From Draconibacterium aestuarii (GTDB lineage: Bacteria; Bacteroidota; Bacteroidia; Bacteroidales; Prolixibacteraceae), in assembly GCA_026671195.1 (NCBI GenBank), contig JAPOHD010000068.1, positions 124,001-188,000 of the forward strand: a stretch of DNA of 64,000 nucleotides, written 5' to 3'. Under the pieces are notes generated by a model, which did no database searches, had not been told where the DNA came from, and saw only the letters and a list, made by a program, of their open reading frames with translations. The translations under genes were made by a program, and so were the position numbers. Below are positions 1 to 9,043 of this stretch, in pieces; the first letter of the stretch is position 1; every line of letters starts with the position of its first letter.

Positions 1-1167
1 GTACTGATCGCTTCCAGATTTAATGGTTTTCTTGTATATACTTATTTTATTCAGTTTTAAACCAACCTGAATCAGAATTGCAGCTAAAGCAGCCAAAGGG
101 ATCAGGTTTAAGAACGAAGCCAAAAACAACACACTTATAACAATAAGTACACCGTGTGCAATGGACGATAATTTACCTTTACCTCCTGCGTTGATATTGG
201 CCGAAGTTCGCACTACAACAGCAGTCATTGGCAATCCTCCAATTAAACCTGCCAGAATGTTACCCCAGCCCTGAGCCTTTAATTCCTGGTTAGGAGACGA
301 GATACGTTTTGCCGGATCCAGTTTGTCTGCAGCATCAAGACTTAACAGCGACTCTAAACTTCCTACAATTGCAATGGTTGCGGCAACCATATAAACCTCA
401 GGGTTACCTAGTGATGAGAAATTGGGGAACCTCAATTCGCCAACCAATGCCTGAAAGCTATTGATATTTGGCAGGGATACCAACTCGTTACCAACAGCAG
501 CTATTTCGGGTGCAATGTTATTAAACAAGGTATTTAAACCAATACCTACAAAAACAACGACTAGTGGTGCAGGAATGAGCTTTAAAATATTGTTTTGTTT
601 TATAAATTTTGAGTCCCAGCTATACAGAATTATCAACGAAACTATACTGATAATTACAGGCCCAAGTTTAATAAAACTTAGCATGTAATAAAGTTCTGAT
701 AGTGTATTGTGGCCATATGAATCTTGAAATGAGGCCAGGTCAATGTCGTTCAGGTCGTAGCCAAAAGCATGAGGAATCTGCTTTAAGAATATGTTTAAAC
801 CGATGGCCGTAAGCATACCATTGACCACCGAAACAGGGGAAAAGTGCCCGATAACGCCGGCTTTTACATATCCTAAAACTAACTGTATAATTCCTGAAAT
901 TACTACTGCAAGTAAGAAGGCTTCAAACGATCCCAGGGTTGCGATAGCAGAAAAAACAATAACAGTTAGTCCGGCAGCCGGACCACTAACACTTAATTTT
1001 GAGTCACTAAGAAAACCAACAACTATACCTCCTATAATACCTGTAATTAATCCGGAAAAGAGAGGAGCTCCTGAAGCTAATGCAATGCCTAAACATAATG
1101 GCAGTGCCACCAGAAATACAACTAAACTAGCTGGCAAGTCATTTTTGTATGTTTTAAATAAGTTCAT
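1..1167 (-). CDS. SulP family anion (sulfate/bicarbonate) permease, 3' part cut by window edge
   Basis: An open frame runs from an ATG at 1167 to the window edge, giving 389 residues of a longer membrane protein. The N-terminus has the SulP signature region: a KNDLPASLVVFLVALPLCLG-like first membrane segment, then GIIGGIVVG and SGPAAGLTVIV. Further on, GSLESLLSLDAADKLDP and a following GGLPMTAVVVRTSANINAG stretch are typical of the conserved transport core. SulP proteins are inner-membrane anion symporters or channels carrying sulfate, bicarbonate or related ions; the substrate cannot be told from the sequence. The C-terminal part, including any STAS domain or fused carbonic anhydrase, lies outside the window. 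It is transcribed away from the gene-poor stretch 1168-1838. Confidence 0.92.
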   Translation of the reverse strand, partial: MNLFKTYKNDLPASLVVFLVALPLCLGIALASGAPLFSGLITGIIGGIVVGFLSDSKLSVSGPAAGLTVIVFSAIATLGSFEAFLLAVVISGIIQLVLGYVKAGVIGHFSPVSVVNGMLTAIGLNIFLKQIPHAFGYDLNDIDLASFQDSYGHNTLSELYYMLSFIKLGPVIISIVSLIILYSWDSKFIKQNNILKLIPAPLVVVFVGIGLNTLFNNIAPEIAAVGNELVSLPNINSFQALVGELRFPNFSSLGNPEVYMVAATIAIVGSLESLLSLDAADKLDPAKRISSPNQELKAQGWGNILAGLIGGLPMTAVVVRTSANINAGGKGKLSSIAHGVLIVISVLFLASFLNLIPLAALAAILIQVGLKLNKISIYKKTIKSGSDQY

Positions 1168-1716
1168 TTCTTCTAATCTTTAATTTTTATTTAAATTATG
1201 TTGTCGATTCAATTTCGGGCATAAATAAAAAAATAAAATGTGATAAGAGATGTCTCCAAATGACCAGATTGTACCTAATTTAGAATTTTTGACATAGTTT
1301 GCATTGAATCTTAAAACTTGTTAAATAGTTGTGTATTAGAAAAATGTGTTGAGATGTTATGAGGTTTTAACATAAGTATAACTCATGTTGTTGACGTTTT
1401 CAGAAAATGATGGAATGAAAAAACAATGATGTAAAATTTTATAAAATGAACAAAAGAATTATATTGGCATTAGTATTTTTTATTTTATTTGCATTTTATA
1501 GGCAAAGTTGATGTGTTAGTATCGGCAAAAGTGAATCCGAAATTCAGAGGTTTACACTTAATAATCAGTTTTTCTTCTTCGTTTGTTTTCCTCTTCTCGT
1601 TTATATTTGCACCATTCAATACAAAGTTTTAACAAGGGTAAGCTTGGGTGAGAGATTAAGATATTTCATAAAGTTAGATTAGATTAAGTTGCGAGAAATC
1701 GGAGGAGAGGACAAAG

Positions 1717-1746
1717 AATCCCGGAGTGGACGCCGGGATTTATTTT
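1717..1746 (+). terminator. Terminator-like hairpin with no upstream gene
   Basis: AATCCCGG (1717-1724) pairs perfectly with CCGGGATT (1733-1740) around an 8-nt loop and is followed by TATTTTG. The T-tract is weak. It would end a plus-strand transcript starting somewhere in 1168-1700. Confidence 0.45.
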
Positions 1747-1790
1747 GTTTCCAACATTTTAAAAACTGGGAAAGTATAATACGGCATATA

Positions 1791-1822
1791 AAAAGGAGTA
1801 GTTATTTGGCTACTCCTTTTTT
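1791..1822. terminator. Rho-independent terminator after the M14 peptidase gene
   Basis: AAAAGGAGTAG (1791-1801) pairs perfectly with CTACTCCTTTT (1810-1820) over an 8-nt loop. T-runs occur in both directions. On the minus strand it sits just after the stop codon of the peptidase gene at 1839. Confidence 0.75.
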
Positions 1823-1838
1823 AATTAGTAACCAATAT

Positions 1839-3578
1839 CTATAATTTTACAGAAGCAACTGCATTTTTTGCTTTTTGCGAAAAATAATGAAAAGAAACAT
1901 TTCCTTTTCCTTCAATAATAAATTCATATTCAACCATACTGTGGCCCGGCATGGCAAAGAATTGCACTTCCGGTTTTGTTTGCTTGTAATTTACTTTGTT
2001 TAATCGAAGATTTGTGATTTTGCCGCCTGCTACCACTTTCCCACCTGAAACTTTTAAGTGATCCTGAACATATAGTTTGTCTTTTACGGCCTGAGCAGTC
2101 ATTGATGAGAGGCCATTCGTATTTTCTACCCGCACCCGCACCCGAAACAAATCTTTATCAATTTCTTTTACATTAAATACCTGCATTTTAATATCAGGGG
2201 TATTTTCTGCCGAAAGTAATACAACCGAGGCATTTCGGTGAACCAGGTCCTGTAACATAAACGGATGAGGCAAACGCGAACTCATTTTAACCCAACCACC
2301 AATTTCAATGGGGCCATAAACCGGATGATTAAATGGTTTCCAGTCTTTGTACAATTCGCCCTGTGCAACATTGTCGTTAAATTGTAATTGCTCCCTGCTT
2401 CTTGCTGTTTGGGTATTGCCTCTCAACGATTCCAGATCATCTTCTTTTACTCCTTTATCATCATTTTTGTAGGTTTCCTGGCTACGCATAAACAACTCGC
2501 CAACCAAACCATAAGCGCCATGGTTAAAAAAGAGGTGTGATGTAAAGTCTCCGTATGTTGGATACAGTTCGAATGATGGTTTATAGACATAACCCGGCGT
2601 TATTTTTAAGGCTTCTTTTCCAATTACATCAAAAGCGGTAACATCCGATTTAATAAGTTGTATTGTTTTTGCTGCGGGAGCCCGTAACCACATTCCGCCC
2701 GTATTATGAAAAGCATAACCAACAATAATATTTGGTCTTGAGGCAATAAAATCATTGATTGCCTTTAATCCAACTCCTGATAAGGGAAAATTTCCTGCAC
2801 CTTGCTGAACATAAGGTGGCATCCAGTCGTAGCCCCAGTTCCGGTTTGGATCGAGGTAACCCTCGGCATCTTCATTAAATTGCCCGTCATTATCGTTGTC
2901 AATCCCCTCGTATCCCAGTAAAGTGTATTCGCCTTTTTCACCCGGTTTTACTCGGACTAGAATTCTCGGATCTTCCGAATCAACTTTATAATTGCCATTC
3001 GGGTCTTTTATCCGCATTTGGCAGATATTGCCATCGCCGTCTAAGTCATCGGGCCCATCTTCATCATATAATCCATCGTGGTCATCGTCTTTCGGAATAC
3101 GAATACTCCTGTTTGAACTTGGCGTATTCCCGTCGGCAAAAAAATGATAGCGACCGTCAACATTCACAACCGGAATAATGTAGTGGGTATTTCGGTCAAC
3201 AGCATTGGTTATCTTTTCGTTTTTACCATATTTGGTTAAAAGCATGTTGGCATAATACAAACAAACTTCTCCGGCCTGTATCTCATTTCCATGGATGTTA
3301 CCATCCACATAAACACCGGGTTTGTTTAGTTCGTCGCCGGTTTTGGTATTGTTAATGGTAAGGGCGTAAATATCGCGGTTTTCCTCGCTTTTCCCAATTG
3401 CTTCCAACGTTGTTAATTCGGGAAATGCTTTATGCAGCGCTTCCAGTGCTTTAATAACATCGTTGTATGAATAATACCGGTCGAAACGTAACGGTACCTC
3501 AATTTTTGCTTCGTCAGCTGCCTTTGCTGCAAACGAAATTGATGTGATGATGATAAATAAAACGATATAACGTACCAT
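1839..3578 (-). CDS. Secreted M14 family zinc carboxypeptidase with Asp-rich calcium-binding-like insert
   Basis: A 579-residue protein with a signal peptide (about residues 1-20, cleavage near AKA-AD). The M14 zinc site is complete: H96 and E99 in the HGNE motif, H291 in YAFHNTGG, the NPNR-like substrate-binding DPNRN at 243-247, and the catalytic Glu361 in VGELFMR. M14 enzymes remove C-terminal residues or act on related peptides. Two Asp-rich stretches (about 164-183 and 226-240, with DxDxDG-type loops) resemble calcium-binding thrombospondin-3 or dockerin loops and interrupt the catalytic domain. A C-terminal beta domain follows. The upstream gene at 3581 is its degenerate paralogue, only 2 bp away, so they are probably co-transcribed. 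Export to the periplasm or cell surface is likely; the exact substrate is unknown. Confidence 0.9.
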   Translation of the reverse strand: MVRYIVLFIIITSISFAAKAADEAKIEVPLRFDRYYSYNDVIKALEALHKAFPELTTLEAIGKSEENRDIYALTINNTKTGDELNKPGVYVDGNIHGNEIQAGEVCLYYANMLLTKYGKNEKITNAVDRNTHYIIPVVNVDGRYHFFADGNTPSSNRSIRIPKDDDHDGLYDEDGPDDLDGDGNICQMRIKDPNGNYKVDSEDPRILVRVKPGEKGEYTLLGYEGIDNDNDGQFNEDAEGYLDPNRNWGYDWMPPYVQQGAGNFPLSGVGLKAINDFIASRPNIIVGYAFHNTGGMWLRAPAAKTIQLIKSDVTAFDVIGKEALKITPGYVYKPSFELYPTYGDFTSHLFFNHGAYGLVGELFMRSQETYKNDDKGVKEDDLESLRGNTQTARSREQLQFNDNVAQGELYKDWKPFNHPVYGPIEIGGWVKMSSRLPHPFMLQDLVHRNASVVLLSAENTPDIKMQVFNVKEIDKDLFRVRVRVENTNGLSSMTAQAVKDKLYVQDHLKVSGGKVVAGGKITNLRLNKVNYKQTKPEVQFFAMPGHSMVEYEFIIEGKGNVSFHYFSQKAKNAVASVKL

Positions 3579-3580
3579 GA

Positions 3581-5416
3581 TTAACCTCCAATATTAATTT
3601 GTTTTACTTCATTTTTAAAAACAACCGATTCAATTTTAACTGTCACATTAGGTGGTGCAGGGGTTGTTTTAATAAGCCACGTGAGCTTTCTGATTTGATG
3701 GGCCCCCACACTTCCAAGTGGTGTTCGGTTTTTCCCTTGTAACAATTCCACATCGCCATTCAGCACTATAATAACCGGGGCTGGTTGGTTGTTGCGTTGT
3801 CCGATTGAAATAGGATAACCAAGCTCTCCGTTGTTGGCCACAAAAAGCTCAAGTGTATAAATTCCTGATCCCTTCTGCGTAATTTTGTAATCCTCAATTG
3901 TTATATCGGGCAGTTTATTTGAAAGTTGAAGTAGCCACGGGATCTGCGCACCAACTAATTCTTCAATTTTCTCAGCTTTTGGTGTCGTTTCCAAATAGGG
4001 GATAAAACCACCAACTTCTATCTGACCAAGTTTTGGATGGTTCACTTTTTCCCATTTCACAAAACCGCTGTCTTCCCATTCTTTCTCCGAATAAGCAAAT
4101 AGTGCTTTGTCTTTTTCGCTGATCTCACTTTCTCTTTCTTCTTCTTTGTTTTCCGAAGGTACTTCATTGTCGTCTTTCTTTTCTACTTTTTCCTTTGGAA
4201 TCGAGAACAAATTCATACTAAACGACGGAACACCAAGATGATAATACGCCCAGAGTTCAAACGAACCATCTTTAGCAGGAGACGGTGGTAAGGTTTCAAG
4301 GTTGAAGTTTTTTTCCTCCAAGAATTTTTTATACTCCTCCGAGAACTTTTTATAGAAGATCAGGTCGTCATCCAGTGGATTTACAGCAGCGCCAAGCCCC
4401 ACCATTCCGGCAACCACCGATGGAGTAATTTCCATCTCTGCAGGTACATTCGCTTTAAACATTTCGATTACTTCTTCCATTGTGTAGGTTCTCGAAACGT
4501 CAATACCAAACATTCTTCCATAACGGTTGGGAATCTTAATTTTATCGAGGTTCGCATCGCCTTTACGTCCACCAACGGGCGGTTCTATACAAAAGTTTGA
4601 ACTACCTATGGTATATACCATAGCAATTTCGGGGTGGTCGTATATAAAACGCATAATACCATACACTTCGGGGGTTTGACCTGCGTACATGCCAGCTTCA
4701 CTTTGAGCACGCGGAAACAGATGAGGAAAGGCAATACCAACGTTTATGCCGCCTTCTCCGTCTTCGTTATATTGTCCGTCTTCATCGTTGTCTATGCCTT
4801 CGCTGTAAATTTTGTATTCGCCACGTTCACCTTTTTTTGTATCGGCTTTTTTCATAACCAATGCATTGTCTTTGGAAATAATATAGGTGCCCTCCGGATC
4901 TTTAATCCTCATTTGAGTAATAAAACCATCGCCGTTTAAATCGTCGAATCCATCTTCGTTTAGTGCGTCGTCGGCATCGTTGTTAACCGGATAATCGTTC
5001 ACTGTTCTTCCGTATTTTACATCGGTAAAATAACCGGTTGCAGCATCGGGATTGGGTTGTGGCATAATGTACCATTTTACTTTTTGCGTGTATGCTGCAG
5101 AGTCCAAAAGCATTTTGGCCAGGTATAGTGCACCCTCGGTGGCAAGCGGTACATTCCCCTCAAAGTTTGCCCCAACGAATATGGCCGGCACATCTTTTAA
5201 ATCGCTTCCAATTTCGAGCACCGTTACTGCATTGCCTCCCGGACTTTCAGCAATGGTGTGCAGGGTGGTTTTTCGGTTGGTGTACTTTTTTAAAATTTGT
5301 TGAATTTCATCATTCGTATGATACTGAATGAAATCAGATTTTGATTGAGCTGTAAGCTGGTTTACCGAAAACAGCAGGAACCCAGATAACAGCATATGAA
5401 GTAGTTTTTTTAACAT
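3581..5416 (-). CDS. M14-like pseudopeptidase, all active-site residues replaced
   Basis: A 611-residue signal-peptide protein that aligns along its length with the neighbouring M14 carboxypeptidase, including the two Asp-rich loops (DDALNEDGFDDLNGDGF and DNDEDGQYNEDGEGG). The zinc motif GNIHGNE of the neighbour corresponds to GANFEGNV here, so the His ligand is Glu86 and the Glu ligand is Val89. The second His (AFHNTGG) is replaced in TIGSSNF, the DPNRN binding motif has become INVGI, and the catalytic Glu position falls in SFSMNLF with Asn. A Lys/Glu-rich insert lies at about residues 405-435. The protein should not hydrolyse peptides; it may bind peptide, act as a partner of the active enzyme, or serve as a receptor (inference). 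It is the first gene of the pair. Confidence 0.85.
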   Translation of the reverse strand: MLKKLLHMLLSGFLLFSVNQLTAQSKSDFIQYHTNDEIQQILKKYTNRKTTLHTIAESPGGNAVTVLEIGSDLKDVPAIFVGANFEGNVPLATEGALYLAKMLLDSAAYTQKVKWYIMPQPNPDAATGYFTDVKYGRTVNDYPVNNDADDALNEDGFDDLNGDGFITQMRIKDPEGTYIISKDNALVMKKADTKKGERGEYKIYSEGIDNDEDGQYNEDGEGGINVGIAFPHLFPRAQSEAGMYAGQTPEVYGIMRFIYDHPEIAMVYTIGSSNFCIEPPVGGRKGDANLDKIKIPNRYGRMFGIDVSRTYTMEEVIEMFKANVPAEMEITPSVVAGMVGLGAAVNPLDDDLIFYKKFSEEYKKFLEEKNFNLETLPPSPAKDGSFELWAYYHLGVPSFSMNLFSIPKEKVEKKDDNEVPSENKEEERESEISEKDKALFAYSEKEWEDSGFVKWEKVNHPKLGQIEVGGFIPYLETTPKAEKIEELVGAQIPWLLQLSNKLPDITIEDYKITQKGSGIYTLELFVANNGELGYPISIGQRNNQPAPVIIVLNGDVELLQGKNRTPLGSVGAHQIRKLTWLIKTTPAPPNVTVKIESVVFKNEVKQINIGG

Positions 5417-5611
5417 AGTAGATGTTTTTCAATATGAGTGTTAATTTAATTATTACAGGTTTAGAGGGGTTAATTTACATTTATTCAAAGATATGACAAT
5501 ACATAAGTTTTAATTTTTAGAGCAAAACAAAAATTAAAGGCAGAGATCTGATGTTGCTTCAAAGAATAGAGAATTTGTGTCAAAAAGTATAAAAAAAGTC
5601 CCATTATATGT

Positions 5612-5643
5612 ATTGTCAGTGATTTTTAGATATGTTAAATTTA
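5612..5643 (+). promoter_or_regulatory. Candidate Bacteroidota-type promoter of the rhamnosidase gene
   Basis: ATTG (5612-5615) and TAAATTTA (5636-5643) are spaced by 20 nt, close to the Bacteroidota -33 TTTG / -7 TAnnTTTG pattern. They precede the ATG at 5680 by about 36 nt. Confidence 0.35.
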
Positions 5644-5679
5644 TAGCCATCAATTAATTAAACCAAAAACCAATAAACT

Positions 5680-8406
5680 ATGATTCATTTTAAAAGTCTT
5701 ATTAAATCCGTTGGGCTATTTACGGTACTTCTAATATTGTCGCTTGCAGTGTTTGCGAAAACTCAAATTGTAAAACCTGTTTGCGAATACCACGAGAATC
5801 CAATCGGAATCGATATCGAAAAACCTCGATTTAGCTGGCAGCTTTTATCCGATGAAAAAAATGTAATGCAAACTGCCTACGAAATAAGGATTGCACAGTC
5901 TCAGTCAGATTTATCAAAAAAAAATAAACAACTCTGGAATTCAGGTAAAATTGAGTCCGGTAATTCGCTGAACGTGGTTTATGGGGGAGAGGCTTTAAAC
6001 TCGTTTGAGCGTGCATATTGGCAGGTACGAGTTTGGGACAACAAAGGCAAAGTGAGCGACTGGAGCAAACCTGCTTATTGGGAGATGGGTATTCTGAAAC
6101 CGGAACTTTGGACCGCGTCGTGGATTACCTTACCCGATGAGACAGAAGAAAAAGGATCGAAACCGGCGCACTATTACCGAAACGAATTTTCGAGTTCAAA
6201 AAAAGTAAAAGCAGCAAAAGCTTATGTTACCTCGCACGGTTTGTATCAGCTTTTTATTAATGGTAAGAAAGTTGGCGATGAGTTGTTTACTCCGGGGTGG
6301 ACCAGTTACAACAAACGTCTGCAATATCAGACTTATGATGTTACAAATTTACTTCAAAATGAAAATGCTGTTGGAGTAATACTTGGTGATGGCTGGTACC
6401 GGGGTAATATTGGCTGGAGCAGTCAGGATGGATACTACGGAAAAAAACTGGCGCTTTTGTTTCAGATGAAAATTGAGTATACTGATGGAACAAGCGAATG
6501 GATTGAGAGTAATAAAAACTGGCATTCGAATAAAGGTCCAATTGTTAAATCGGATATTTACAATGGAGAAAAGTACGATGCAAGATTAGAAAATACAGGA
6601 TGGATGAAACCGGGTTTCGATCAGGCGGGTTGGAAATCTGTGTTGGAAGTTGTTCAGCCTAAAGACATTTTAATTGCGCCACAGGGAGTTCCGGTAAAAG
6701 CTATTGAAGAGCTTAAGGCCATAAAGCTAATTACTACTCCAACAGGTGAAACCGTATTTGACATGGGGCAGAACATGGTAGGCTGGATTAAAATTAAAAT
6801 GACAGGCAAAAAAGACCAGGAAGTAAAACTAAAATTTGCAGAAGTTCTTGATAAGGAGGGCAATTTCTACACAGAAAATCTTCGCTCGGCAGAATGTACG
6901 GATACCTATATTTTTGGTAAAGATGGGGAAGTAACTTATGAACCAAAATTTACTTTTCACGGATTTCGTTTTTTGAAACTCGAAGGTTTTGACGAAATAC
7001 CTGCGTTGGAAGATATTACCGGAGTTGTTATTCATTCGGAAATGGAGCCCAACGGAACTTTTGCCTGCGACAATGAAATGATAAATCAGCTGCAGCATAA
7101 TATTCAGTGGGGACAAAAAGGAAACTTTCTGGATGTTCCGACCGACTGCCCGCAGCGCGATGAGCGTTTGGGCTGGACAGGGGATGCACAGGTGTTTGCA
7201 CCAACTGCAGGATATAATTTTAATGTGGCAGCTTTTTATACCAAGTGGATGAAAGATGTGGCTGCCGATCAACTGGAAAATGGAATAATACCCCACGTAA
7301 TTCCGGATGTTTTAAACGGACAGGGCGGTGCCACAGGTTGGGCCGATGTGGTTGCCGTTATTCCGTGGACCGTTTACAAACTTTACGACGATACACGAAT
7401 TCTGGAACAGAATTACCCGGCAATAATTAAATGGGTAGAGTATATGAATGGCAGAGCAGGAGATGATTTTTTGTGGACCGACGATAACCATTTTGGCGAT
7501 TGGCTGGCTTTTGCAACAACCCGTTCTGATTATCCGGGGGCCACAACCGAAAAAGATTTACTGGCAACCGCCTATTTTTATTATACCACAACTTTAACAG
7601 TAAAAATTGCAGATGTTCTGGGAAAAACCGGTGATGCCCAAAAGTACAGAGCACTGGCAAATAATATCAAAGCGGCATTTGCAAATGAATTTGTTACTCC
7701 AAACGGACGTTTGGTTTCACATACACAAACAGCTTATGTACTGGGGCTGGCATTCGATATTTTACCCGGGAAGGTTAAAGAAAATGCAGGTAATTACCTG
7801 GCTAAAGATGTGGAGAATTTTAAACATCTAACCACCGGATTTTTAGGTACACCATTGCTTTGTCCAATGTTATCGGCTATTGGCCGCGACGATCTGGCAT
7901 TTATGTTGTTAAACCGCAAAGAATATCCGTCGTGGTTGTACCCCGTAACGCAGGGAGCCACTACGATTTGGGAGCGTTGGGATGGTCAGAAACCCGATGG
8001 AACTTTCCAAAGCGTAGGAATGAACAGTTTTAACCATTATGCCTACGGTGCTATCGGACAGTGGTTGTACAGCCATGTGGCAGGTATTCAGGTGGATGAA
8101 AAAGCGCCCGGGTACAAGCAATTTTATCTGGCTCCACATCCGGGAGGCGATTTAAATGAGGTAAATGCAAGCTATGAATCCATGTATGGCAAAATTGTTT
8201 CGTCGTGGAAAGTGGAGGATGGACAAATGGTTTACAAAATTGAAGTTCCTGCCAATACTTCTGCCGGGGTGGTTCTGCCCAATTCGAAAGTAGCAGAAAT
8301 TACAATGGATGATGCTGTAAAATCAACCGCCAAACAAAGCGGAACAGGTGTAACCGTTTCTGTAGGGTCGGGGACTTATACTTTTAGTTATCCGATGGTG
8401 GATTAG
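5680..8406 (+). CDS. Secreted alpha-L-rhamnosidase, glycoside hydrolase family 78
   Basis: 908 residues with a signal peptide (cleavage near VFA-KT, residue 26). The order is typical of GH78: an N-terminal fibronectin-like domain (about 30-135), the lectin-like Bac_rhamnosid_N region (about 140-330), a concanavalin-like domain (about 335-450), the (alpha/alpha)6 catalytic barrel (about 455-800) and a C-terminal beta domain. The conserved catalytic-site stretch DCPQRDERLGWTGD lies near residues 489-502, with the general acid Glu in DERLGW. The enzyme releases terminal alpha-L-rhamnose from plant or algal polysaccharides, glycosides or bacterial polymers by inversion. There is no SusC/SusD pair next to it, so it is not in a full polysaccharide utilisation locus here. 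It is transcribed divergently from the M14 pair and ends before a strong hairpin. Confidence 0.95.
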   Translation: MIHFKSLIKSVGLFTVLLILSLAVFAKTQIVKPVCEYHENPIGIDIEKPRFSWQLLSDEKNVMQTAYEIRIAQSQSDLSKKNKQLWNSGKIESGNSLNVVYGGEALNSFERAYWQVRVWDNKGKVSDWSKPAYWEMGILKPELWTASWITLPDETEEKGSKPAHYYRNEFSSSKKVKAAKAYVTSHGLYQLFINGKKVGDELFTPGWTSYNKRLQYQTYDVTNLLQNENAVGVILGDGWYRGNIGWSSQDGYYGKKLALLFQMKIEYTDGTSEWIESNKNWHSNKGPIVKSDIYNGEKYDARLENTGWMKPGFDQAGWKSVLEVVQPKDILIAPQGVPVKAIEELKAIKLITTPTGETVFDMGQNMVGWIKIKMTGKKDQEVKLKFAEVLDKEGNFYTENLRSAECTDTYIFGKDGEVTYEPKFTFHGFRFLKLEGFDEIPALEDITGVVIHSEMEPNGTFACDNEMINQLQHNIQWGQKGNFLDVPTDCPQRDERLGWTGDAQVFAPTAGYNFNVAAFYTKWMKDVAADQLENGIIPHVIPDVLNGQGGATGWADVVAVIPWTVYKLYDDTRILEQNYPAIIKWVEYMNGRAGDDFLWTDDNHFGDWLAFATTRSDYPGATTEKDLLATAYFYYTTTLTVKIADVLGKTGDAQKYRALANNIKAAFANEFVTPNGRLVSHTQTAYVLGLAFDILPGKVKENAGNYLAKDVENFKHLTTGFLGTPLLCPMLSAIGRDDLAFMLLNRKEYPSWLYPVTQGATTIWERWDGQKPDGTFQSVGMNSFNHYAYGAIGQWLYSHVAGIQVDEKAPGYKQFYLAPHPGGDLNEVNASYESMYGKIVSSWKVEDGQMVYKIEVPANTSAGVVLPNSKVAEITMDDAVKSTAKQSGTGVTVSVGSGTYTFSYPMVD

Positions 8407-8508
8407 TCCATCAAATAAGTTTGGAATTCAAAATATATTTCAAACGGAGAACTTGTGAATTTTACTTTTGCACCCCGGCTTTAGCCCGGTGATTAGTAGG
8501 AGAATAAA

Positions 8509-8557
8509 AAAAGGCTTTAGCATCTAATAAATAAAATTAAATGCTAAAGCCTTTTAT
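8509..8557 (+). terminator. Terminator after the rhamnosidase gene
   Basis: AAAAGGCTTTAGCAT (8509-8523) pairs perfectly with ATGCTAAAGCCTTTT (8541-8555) around a 17-nt AT-rich loop. Confidence 0.75.
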
Positions 8558-8650
8558 ATGCGCTCTGATATCACCGCCCTGAAGGACAGTGCAAAACCGG
8601 AATCCTCATTAGGAGCTGATGTAAAGCGCCAATATATATTAACCTAAGTT

Positions 8651-8926
8651 CGATTAAATTTATTGGTGTCCGGTAAAAACTTTGAGATTGCTTCGCTTTG
8701 CTGCCAATGACAGATTTTATTAAAGCATTCAATATGAACAAAGTACAAAAAACGCCATTAAATGTCATTTCGACGAAGAATGAGGAGAAATCTTAAACTC
8801 AAACAGATTTCTCACCTTCGTTCCTCAGGTTCGAAATGACAGTTTCAAACTTCTGTCATTGGTAACGCAGTGAAGCAATCTGTTATTAGACCTTTTATTT
8901 TTACCGGACACCAGTGATTTAAATTT
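8651..8926. repeat. Nested palindromic intergenic element, copy 1 (possible non-autonomous mobile repeat)
   Basis: Three inverted repeats are nested. The outer pair is GGTGTCCGGTAAAAA (8665-8679) with its exact complement at 8898-8912, and similarity extends outward by some 14 nt. The middle pair is 8685-8713 with 8853-8881, an imperfect 29-nt match containing GCTTC and CAATGACAG. The inner pair starts with TGTCATTTCGACGAAG (8763-8778) and its reverse ends near 8842. About 105 nt of it (8708-8815) recur almost unchanged at 34621-34728. No transposase is encoded. The 8407-9043 gap otherwise holds only the rhamnosidase terminator. Confidence 0.8.
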
Positions 8927-9043
8927 TAAAGCTTATTACCTGCGGCTTTCAACTTTTTTTCGTTGAGCTTTTGCCTTTCTTCCAAATCTGGAGTATCTTG
9001 TTGTTAACAAAATAATATTCATATACCCGGATAATTCCAAAAT

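Larger units (their letters stand above)
1168..1838. other. Gene-free stretch of 671 bp with orphan hairpin
   Basis: It carries the promoter region of the SulP gene and the 3' flank of the M14 peptidase gene. No conserved protein was seen. There is a 21-codon ATG frame at 1446-1511 (+) with a hydrophobic, signal-like composition, and a terminator-like hairpin on the plus strand at 1717-1740 with no obvious plus-strand gene before it. Together they leave open a short plus-strand transcript, which I cannot identify. Confidence 0.4.

Noticed and set aside
791-1183. Plus-strand 130-codon frame
   Set aside because: It is antisense to the SulP gene, which has clear family motifs; the plus-strand product has none.
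6829-7296. Minus-strand 155-codon frame inside the rhamnosidase gene
   Set aside because: It overlaps the GH78 catalytic region and has no recognisable motif; a shadow.
8571-8768. 65-codon frame inside the palindromic element
   Set aside because: It lies in repeat DNA and its length follows from the palindrome; no start signal.
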